Notes under the pieces: generated by a model | Database searches by the model: none | Told to the model about the DNA's origin: nothing | What the model saw: the letters and a program-made list of their open reading frames with translations, nothing else | Part shown: piece by piece, positions 7,556-11,591 of the stretch | Layout: each line of letters opens with the position of its first letter | How positions within the stretch are numbered: position 1 is the first letter of the stretch | Translations under genes and position numbers: made by a program | Assembly: GCA_017649745.1 (NCBI GenBank) | Contig: JAGCGE010000339.1 | Location: 1-11,591, forward strand | DNA: 11,591 bases | DNA from: Clostridiales bacterium | GTDB taxonomy: Bacteria; Bacillota_A; Clostridia; Saccharofermentanales; Saccharofermentanaceae | Direction: 5' to 3'

Positions 7556-8710
7556 ATGACAGCTTTAACTAATTTATTCACAGCCTTAGCAAATAAAATC
7601 CGTTCCAAGACAGGCGGAAGTGCTACCTATACGCCGCCTCAGATGGTGAATGCTATAGATGAGGTATATGACGCAGGAGTGGCAGCGGGCGAGACTGTGC
7701 ATTCTCAGACTTATACACCAGCTACTAATACCTCAGCTAACGATATGGGAGCTAAGCACAGTTATAGATACGTAAACACCTCGGGCATGATTACCCCGAC
7801 TGGCAATAAGTCTATAACTGCAAATGGTACAGGTATAGATGTATCAAGTTACGCCACAGCTTCAGTGAATGTTCCAAACCCTACACTTAGCGGTGATGCG
7901 GCTGCTGGTGACGTATTATCAGGCAAGACGTTTTATAACTCAGATTATACGAAGAGAACGGGCACAATTACGAGCAAGGCGGCGGCTACCTATAACACAA
8001 GTTCATCAGATCAGACTATCAGCTCAGGACAATACCTTAGTGGTACGCAGACAATTAAAGCTGTAACTACTGAGAATATTGATGCCGCAAATATCAAGTC
8101 AGGCGTAACGATTAAGGTCGGTGATGCTAATAGTGCAGGCAGAATTAAGAATGTAACGGGTACATATAGTGCAAGTCCTAGCCTTCAATCTAAATCTGTA
8201 ACGGCTACAACTTCTGCACAAACGGTTAGCCCTGATAGTGGGTACGACGGTCTATCACAGGTCACAGTTAATCCGCAGAGTCATAGTGGTTATTCTGGTA
8301 CATACACAACAAATGGTACTAAGGACCTCGGTATAAATCATAATATAAGATATGTGCCTATAAGCGTCCCCACCTCTACGCCTCTATCGATATTAACTCA
8401 AGCTCCTGGCGCCGTATATGAAAAAGTAAATCAGACAGGTTCCAAAACATTATCTTATACGGTAACACAAATGCCACGATTTATAATAGTTGCCGTTGGT
8501 GTAGCAGTATCAGATACTATCGGACATGCATATTACTATTCGTATGACGTAGAACAAGATAGGTATTTACGTTATTCGGATACTGTATCAAACGCTGCTT
8601 ACGGATCGGGCTTTTATACGTATGGGGTAACAGCCGTAACAAGTAGTAAAGTAACTATCAAATTTAACAGCCAATACGATTGGTCAGTTGTTTCTGTCGC
8701 ATGGTATTAA
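7556..8710 (+). CDS. Repeat-rich tail fibre / receptor-binding protein
   Basis: The N-terminus (TNLFTALANKIRSKTGGSATYTPPQMVNAI) is a short amphipathic helix plus a TPxxMVNAI motif typical of attachment ends of gut Bacillota phage fibres. The rest is Ser/Thr/Gly/Tyr-rich and low in charge, as in beta-helical or spiral shafts. Recognisable modules are NKSITANGTGIDVSSYATAS (84-103), GKTFYNSDYTKRTGTI (123-138), QTISSGQYLSGTQTIKAVTT (153-172) and SPDSGYDGLSQVTVNP (225-240). A motif of the form (D)(M/L)GxxHxxRYV occurs twice (63-73 and 257-267). Residues ~295-384 are a distinct aromatic C-terminal domain, the likely receptor-binding head. AAGGAGGTG immediately after the upstream stop supports the start. 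Function is inferred from position and composition. Confidence 0.8.
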   Translation: MTALTNLFTALANKIRSKTGGSATYTPPQMVNAIDEVYDAGVAAGETVHSQTYTPATNTSANDMGAKHSYRYVNTSGMITPTGNKSITANGTGIDVSSYATASVNVPNPTLSGDAAAGDVLSGKTFYNSDYTKRTGTITSKAAATYNTSSSDQTISSGQYLSGTQTIKAVTTENIDAANIKSGVTIKVGDANSAGRIKNVTGTYSASPSLQSKSVTATTSAQTVSPDSGYDGLSQVTVNPQSHSGYSGTYTTNGTKDLGINHNIRYVPISVPTSTPLSILTQAPGAVYEKVNQTGSKTLSYTVTQMPRFIIVAVGVAVSDTIGHAYYYSYDVEQDRYLRYSDTVSNAAYGSGFYTYGVTAVTSSKVTIKFNSQYDWSVVSVAWY

Positions 8711-8719
8711 AAGGAGGAA
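8711..8719 (+). promoter_or_regulatory. Ribosome binding site deciding the start at 8725
   Basis: AAGGAGGAA sits about six bases before the ATG at 8725. An in-frame ATG at 8680 lies inside the fibre gene with no such site, so 8725 is the better start. Confidence 0.85.
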
Positions 8720-8724
8720 TAAAA

Positions 8725-8949
8725 ATGGCTTACAAAGTAACTGAAACTACTACTGTAAATGGACAAACAGTCGATGCTATTTGGTCCTTTGATGATGTTG
8801 AAAGTGCAAAGGCTAGGTTTCATAGCATAATGTCAAGTGCCTATAGCAATGAAAATCTAACTTATGCCCTGTCAACTATAATTGATGATAAAGGTTTTGT
8901 TATCGATAAAGAGAGGATTCCTGAATATAGACCAGAAGACGAAGCATAA
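8725..8949 (+). CDS. Small acidic protein of unknown function (74 aa)
   Basis: The protein begins MAYKVTETTTVNGQTVDAIW and ends EYRPEDEA. Predicted order is a beta-strand pair, a helix (DVESAKARFHSIMSSAYSN), then another strand pair (ALSTIIDDKGFVIDKERIPE), giving a compact alpha/beta fold. I recall similar short proteins following fibre genes in gut phages, but know no assigned function. There is no signal peptide, membrane segment or catalytic motif. It starts 14 bases after the fibre stop, so it is probably co-transcribed with it. It could be a fibre chaperone or a minor tail protein; neither is shown. Confidence 0.75.
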   Translation: MAYKVTETTTVNGQTVDAIWSFDDVESAKARFHSIMSSAYSNENLTYALSTIIDDKGFVIDKERIPEYRPEDEA

Positions 8950-9050
8950 AACCATTCTCCCTGGTGCCCAATAGGGTTAAATGAGGCCAGTAAAGTCCAT
9001 CTTGTAAATACATCAGAGTCGGCAGCCAGGAATTATATTTGGAGATTAAC
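8950..9050 (+). other. Non-coding spacer with weak fold-back potential
   Basis: No ORF of useful length is present. CCTGGTGCC (8960-8968) can pair with GGCAGCCAGG (9021-9030): five plus four base pairs with one bulged G, closing a 52-base loop. A competing small hairpin, CCCT (8959-8962) with AGGG (8973-8976), is possible. There is no following T tract, so it does not look like an intrinsic terminator, and I found no convincing promoter. Confidence 0.35.
9041..9045 (+). promoter_or_regulatory. Ribosome binding site deciding the start at 9051
   Basis: GGAGA lies five bases before the ATG at 9051. It overlaps the alternative in-frame TTG at 9039, so initiation at 9051 is preferred. Confidence 0.75.
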
Positions 9051-9467
9051 ATGGGATATGTTATGCTAAACTTAAACCCTTACGGATTAAATACTGGGGA
9101 TTGTGTTATCCGAGCCATAACATTAGCTTTGAACTATAATTGGTTTATGGTTCACGATGAGCTATCATTTCTATCTAGAAAAATGGCGGATATGCCCTCA
9201 TCTAATCGAGTTTGGAAGCAATACTTGAAAGAGAAGGGTATAAACGAAACGGTGATAGAAAACGATTGCTCGAATTGTATGACCGTTAGGCAGTTCTCAG
9301 AACATCATCCTAAAGGAGTTTATATTTTATCGACATGTTCATATGAAGTAGCAAACAACTTAATAGTAACTGGTAGTCACGTTGTCACAGTTATAGACGG
9401 GGACTACTACGATTCATGGGACAGCGGTACAGATATTCCTCTGTCCTATTTTCATGTAAGGGAGTAA
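9051..9467 (+). CDS. Probable papain-like cysteine peptidase-fold protein (138 aa)
   Basis: The arrangement fits a small papain-like fold. GDCVIRAI puts Cys18 at the start of a helix (the usual nucleophile position). GSHVVTVIDGDYYDSWDSG puts His110 at the start of a strand, followed by Asp121 or Asp124 as the possible third residue. MPSSNRVWKQYL and a CxxC pair (Cys73, Cys76) lie between them; Cys96 is a further cysteine. I recall phage proteins with the same GDCVIRA...DMPSSN...DYYDSWDSG pattern, usually annotated as hypothetical. The ATG at 9051 is chosen over TTG 9039 because of its ribosome binding site. It may be a peptidoglycan or protein endopeptidase, an amidase-like enzyme or an inactive relative; the substrate is unknown. 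No signal peptide is visible. Confidence 0.7.
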   Translation: MGYVMLNLNPYGLNTGDCVIRAITLALNYNWFMVHDELSFLSRKMADMPSSNRVWKQYLKEKGINETVIENDCSNCMTVRQFSEHHPKGVYILSTCSYEVANNLIVTGSHVVTVIDGDYYDSWDSGTDIPLSYFHVRE

Positions 9468-9473
9468 AGAGGT

Positions 9474-9887
9474 ATGGATTACAATCCGTGGTTTTATACA
9501 CCGCAGAACCCATACGGTGTAATGCAACCAATACAAATGCCACAACCTCAAAATCACCCAGTTACTAGTGAGAATAAGTTTATCTGGGTGCAGGGAAAAG
9601 AAGGCGCAAAAGCCTATCCTACGGCGCCGGGAGTAACGCTGTTGTTTCTCGACGACCAGGCTCCTTATATTTACAAGAAAGTTACGGATCGAGAGGGTAA
9701 AACCTCAGAATTCAAAACTTATAAGCTTGTAGAAGAGGTTGAAGGCGAAATTGACAAAGGATCTCAAGCCGTCACACAAAGGGACCTTTGGCAGGCTCTT
9801 GACGATCTAAGAGCTGAATTAGAACCGAGACTTTACAATCCAAAGTATAAGAGAGGAAAGCAAGATGGCAAATCCATTAATGAGTAG
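9474..9887 (+). CDS. Conserved phage protein of unknown function with FIWVQG motif (137 aa)
   Basis: Residues 1-30 are rich in Pro, Gln, Asn and Tyr and probably disordered. A compact beta-rich core follows, beginning FIWVQGKEGAKAYPTAPG (37-54) and continuing through TLLFLDDQAPYIYKKV to a strand at FKTYKLVEEVE. A helix with charged residues (DLWQALDDLRAELEPRL) and a basic tail close the protein. I recall WVQG-x-EGAK-x-Y proteins as widespread in gut Bacillota phages without assigned function. AAGGGAG at 9458-9464, inside the previous gene, is the likely ribosome binding site; the AGAGG just before the ATG is too close. It overlaps the next gene by 23 bases. Confidence 0.75.
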   Translation: MDYNPWFYTPQNPYGVMQPIQMPQPQNHPVTSENKFIWVQGKEGAKAYPTAPGVTLLFLDDQAPYIYKKVTDREGKTSEFKTYKLVEEVEGEIDKGSQAVTQRDLWQALDDLRAELEPRLYNPKYKRGKQDGKSINE

Positions 9888-10053
9888 TCCTCAAAATAAC
9901 ATGATTCAGCAGTTGTTTCAGCAGTTTAAATCAACATTCCAAGGCGACCCTAAAGCCACCGTTCAGCAATTATTAAATAGCGGCAGAATGACCCAGGACC
10001 AGTTTAATTATCTGCAGCAAATGGCAAACGGGTTGAGAAACATTCTTCATTAA
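9865..10053 (+). CDS. Small Gln-rich helical phage protein (62 aa)
   Basis: Twelve of 62 residues are Gln. Predicted structure is two helices (NNMIQQLFQQFKSTFQ and TQDQFNYLQQMANGLRNIL) joined by GDPKATVQQLLNSGRM, a short helix-turn-helix. The layout recalls small phage proteins of unknown function found next to the FIWVQG protein. GAGGAAA at 9853-9858 supports the ATG, and the 23-base overlap with the upstream gene argues for translational coupling. No DNA-binding signature or membrane segment is evident; a protein-protein interaction or assembly role is possible. Confidence 0.75.
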   Translation: MANPLMSSPQNNMIQQLFQQFKSTFQGDPKATVQQLLNSGRMTQDQFNYLQQMANGLRNILH

Positions 10054-10128
10054 GATGTAAATCCGGCCGGTTTACATAGTAACTATTAATCAGTCATTTA
10101 AGTAAAGACAGAAAAGGAGACGTAAACC
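10054..10128 (+). promoter_or_regulatory. Leader before the 250-aa gene with two alternative pairings
   Basis: The right hairpin arm GGTTTAC (10069-10075) is also perfectly complementary to GTAAACC (10122-10128), which lies between the AAAGGAGA ribosome binding site and the ATG at 10129. The two pairings share the same arm and exclude each other. A translation-control switch is possible but unproven. I see no convincing -10/-35 pair. Confidence 0.35.
10055..10077. repeat. GC-centred inverted repeat / hairpin after the 62-aa gene
   Basis: ATGTAAA (10055-10061) pairs with TTTACAT (10071-10077), separated by one T and the self-complementary CCGGCCGG (10063-10070). It starts two bases after the stop codon. 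No T run follows, so it is not a standard intrinsic terminator; it could slow transcription or protect or process mRNA between genes. Confidence 0.65.
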
Positions 10129-10881
10129 ATGAGTTTATCAAATGGTGAATTGTCAGCAGCTGATGTTGCGGCAGTAGTGGGTAATGGTAACAATGGTTTT
10201 GGTAACTGGGGCGATGGTTCATTTTGGATCATTATCCTTTTCCTCTTCGCAATGTTTAACAACGGCGGATGGGGAAATGGATTCGGCGGTAATCAGGGCG
10301 GATACCCGGCGATTCAGCAGGGATTTGACCAGGCCGCGCTCACAAACGGTCTTAACAGTATTAATAGCTCCATTTGTAACGGTTTTGCTGGCGCTGAAGC
10401 ATCTGCTAATGCTAGGCAGATTGCAGATATGCAGCAGGCTTTTGCCAATCAGACAGCTATGAACCAGGGTTTCAATAGTCTTTCTTCTCAGTTTGCAAAC
10501 TGCTGCTGTGAGAATAGACTAGCAGTGGCCAATCTTGGTTCTGATATAGCTAGAGAGGCATGTGCTGACAGACAGGCTGTTTCTGATGCGCTTAGAGACG
10601 TTCTTACAGCTCAGGCAGCAGGCATCCAGTCAATCAAAGATCAGATGTGCCAGGATAAGATCGACGCTAAGAACGAACAGATTGCCAACCTTAGACAGCA
10701 GATGAACATGATGCAGCTCGCAGCTTCTCAGAACGCTCAGACTCAGGCTCTTATAGCCAACAACGAGCTTCAGACAGCCGCACTTGAGCAGTATCTTGCA
10801 CCTACTCCTCGTCCCGCATACGTTGTCCAGAATCCCAATTGCTGTGCACCTACCTATAACGGATGTGGTTGCGGCATGTAA
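10129..10881 (+). CDS. Gly-rich, coiled-coil, Cys-rich phage protein with a short hydrophobic segment (250 aa)
   Basis: The protein has distinct zones: LSAADVAAVVGNGNNG (8-23), a short hydrophobic stretch FWIIILFLFAMF (32-43), Gly/Asn/Trp-rich linkers to ~58, and a long Ala/Gln-rich helical region (60-220) with coiled-coil character. The tail is PRPAYVVQNPNCCAP ending GCGCGM. Ten cysteines include CCC at 125-127, CC at 238-239 and C246/C248. The hydrophobic segment is short for a full transmembrane helix, so membrane insertion is uncertain. I recall relatives with the same AADVAAV, IIILFLF, CCCENR and YVVQNP landmarks in many gut Bacillota phages, function unknown. Codons look biased (many CAG, CTT, GCT), suggesting high expression. 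It may be a virion or pilot-like protein, or a host-membrane factor; neither is shown. Confidence 0.82.
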   Translation: MSLSNGELSAADVAAVVGNGNNGFGNWGDGSFWIIILFLFAMFNNGGWGNGFGGNQGGYPAIQQGFDQAALTNGLNSINSSICNGFAGAEASANARQIADMQQAFANQTAMNQGFNSLSSQFANCCCENRLAVANLGSDIAREACADRQAVSDALRDVLTAQAAGIQSIKDQMCQDKIDAKNEQIANLRQQMNMMQLAASQNAQTQALIANNELQTAALEQYLAPTPRPAYVVQNPNCCAPTYNGCGCGM

Positions 10882-10892
10882 GGAGGTAAACT

Positions 10893-11342
10893 ATGGCAGA
10901 ATATCTTGCGAATGCAGAACAAACAGTTGAGCTTAATACTCCTGTATTGTTTACAGCATCTATCCCTTGTACTAAAGGTTATATTTACCATGAAGACGAA
11001 ACAGGGATTTTTATTCTCCGTGGTATTACCAACAATAGCTTTGCTAGGTATCAGGTTACATTCAATGGAAACATTGCAATTCCTGAAGGTGGAGCTGTTA
11101 GCCCTATAGCAGTAGCTGTAAGCGTTAATGGCGAACCTAGACCTACAAGTAGAGCTATATTTACTCCAGCAGCTGTGGATACATACGGTAACGTTACGTC
11201 AACTGCGACCGTTACGGTTCCAAGAGGTTGTTGCTTCTCGATTTCTGTAAGATACGTTAGTGGTGTAACAGACGGGACCACTACTCCTACGCCAGCTATC
11301 AACGTAATTAACAGCAACCTGGAAATTAATAGAATAGCTTAA
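10893..11342 (+). CDS. Beta-sandwich (BclA/C1q-like?) phage surface protein, function unknown (149 aa)
   Basis: The protein is almost entirely short beta-strands: VLFTASIPC, GIFILRG (38-44), ARYQVTFNGNIAIPEGG (51-67), IAVAVSVNGEP, ATVTVPRGCCFSISV (105-119) and NVINSNLEINRIA. This pattern recalls the trimeric jelly-roll C-terminal domains of BclA/C1q/TNF type, here as a stand-alone domain without a collagen-like stalk. Cys26 and the Cys113-Cys114 pair stand out beside the Cys-rich upstream neighbour. AGGAGGT at 10881-10887, touching the previous stop, supports the ATG. It may form trimers on the virion, at the head or tail; the fold and role are inference. Confidence 0.75.
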   Translation: MAEYLANAEQTVELNTPVLFTASIPCTKGYIYHEDETGIFILRGITNNSFARYQVTFNGNIAIPEGGAVSPIAVAVSVNGEPRPTSRAIFTPAAVDTYGNVTSTATVTVPRGCCFSISVRYVSGVTDGTTTPTPAINVINSNLEINRIA

Positions 11343-11354
11343 GGAGGAGAAAAG

Positions 11355-11591
11355 ATGGACCGCGAAATAGAAAACAGCGTATGCAAACTTATAGAAACTG
11401 AGCTTGAGAAGATCTCAAAAATGCCTTCCCTCAATGATGCTTCTCTCGGAAATCTCTACAAACTTATAGAGATAAAGAAGGGAATGCTCAAGATCGATAA
11501 ACTTGAGATGGAACTTGAAGATGGGGGAATGTACGAAAGCGGGAACAGCTTCAGAAGAAATCCTGCAAATGGTAGATATATGGCCAACAGC
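11355..11591 (+). CDS. Helical phage protein with charged/aromatic tail, 3' end outside the window
   Basis: Seventy-nine codons are visible and the frame stays open to the window end. Residues 1-56 form two amphipathic, highly charged helices (IENSVCKLIETELEKISKM and LGNLYKLIEIKKGMLKIDKL). A Gly/Ser/Arg/Tyr-rich segment starts near residue 57 (GGMYESGNSFRRNPANGRYM). I recall gut phage proteins in which this kind of tail continues with repeated GRYSRD-like units, but the end cannot be checked. AAGGAGGAGA (11341-11350) precedes the ATG. Function is unknown; the charge pattern would suit nucleic-acid or protein scaffolding. Confidence 0.78.
   Translation, partial: MDREIENSVCKLIETELEKISKMPSLNDASLGNLYKLIEIKKGMLKIDKLEMELEDGGMYESGNSFRRNPANGRYMANS

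Noticed and set aside
8424..8710. Diversity-generating retroelement target at the fibre C-terminus
   Set aside because: No template repeat or reverse transcriptase is visible in the window, and the terminal sequence does not show a typical variable lectin motif.
8680..8724. Upstream ATG extension of the 74-aa gene
   Set aside because: It lies within the fibre gene and lacks a ribosome binding site, while ATG 8725 has a strong one.
9039..9050. TTG start extending the papain-like protein by four residues
   Set aside because: It overlaps the ribosome binding site that serves ATG 9051.
10055..10077. Intrinsic terminator
   Set aside because: The hairpin is good, but no T-rich tract follows it.
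10071..10100. Promoter with TTTACA as -35 box
   Set aside because: No reasonable -10 box is found at the required distance; the best candidates match the consensus poorly.
11051..11317. 88-codon minus-strand frame
   Set aside because: Antisense to the 149-aa beta-rich gene, whose own frame has a strong ribosome binding site and the more credible product.

Overview
The window is part of the late structural region of a tailed phage or prophage with a long non-contractile tail (siphovirus type). Every gene I support is on the + strand and most are only a few bases apart or overlapping. Strong AGGAGG-type ribosome binding sites, moderate GC, a Sipho_tail-type distal tail protein and a ReqiPepy6 Gp37-like protein all point to a Gram-positive Bacillota host. 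Several downstream proteins resemble ones I recall from gut Clostridia (Lachnospiraceae/Ruminococcaceae) phages. No database search was possible, so the host is an inference.

Bases 2-7227 hold the classical tail-tip order: the long C-terminal part of a tape measure protein (its start lies before the window), a distal tail protein (Dit) enlarged by an unusual internal insertion, and a Gp37-like baseplate/hub protein with an extra C-terminal beta domain. Bases 7229-8949 hold small tail-tip or fibre genes: a doubtful 23-codon ORF, a 72-aa Gly-rich protein, a 384-aa repeat-rich fibre or receptor-binding protein, and a 74-aa protein of unknown function.

After a 101-base spacer with some potential to fold comes a 138-aa protein with a plausible Cys-His-Asp (papain-like) active site. 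A tight run of proteins of unknown function follows: 137 aa, 62 aa, a 250-aa Gly-rich/coiled-coil/Cys-rich protein with a short hydrophobic segment, a 149-aa beta-sandwich-like protein, and a helical protein cut by the window end. A 75-base gap before the 250-aa gene contains a GC-rich hairpin whose right arm could also pair next to the start codon of that gene.

The first three large genes would build the tail tube interior and tip, and the fibre and inserted domains would contact the host surface. The last five genes look like one co-transcribed unit whose role is unknown; it is the best candidate here for an undescribed system. I see no holin, endolysin, integrase, tRNA, CRISPR array or insertion sequence.
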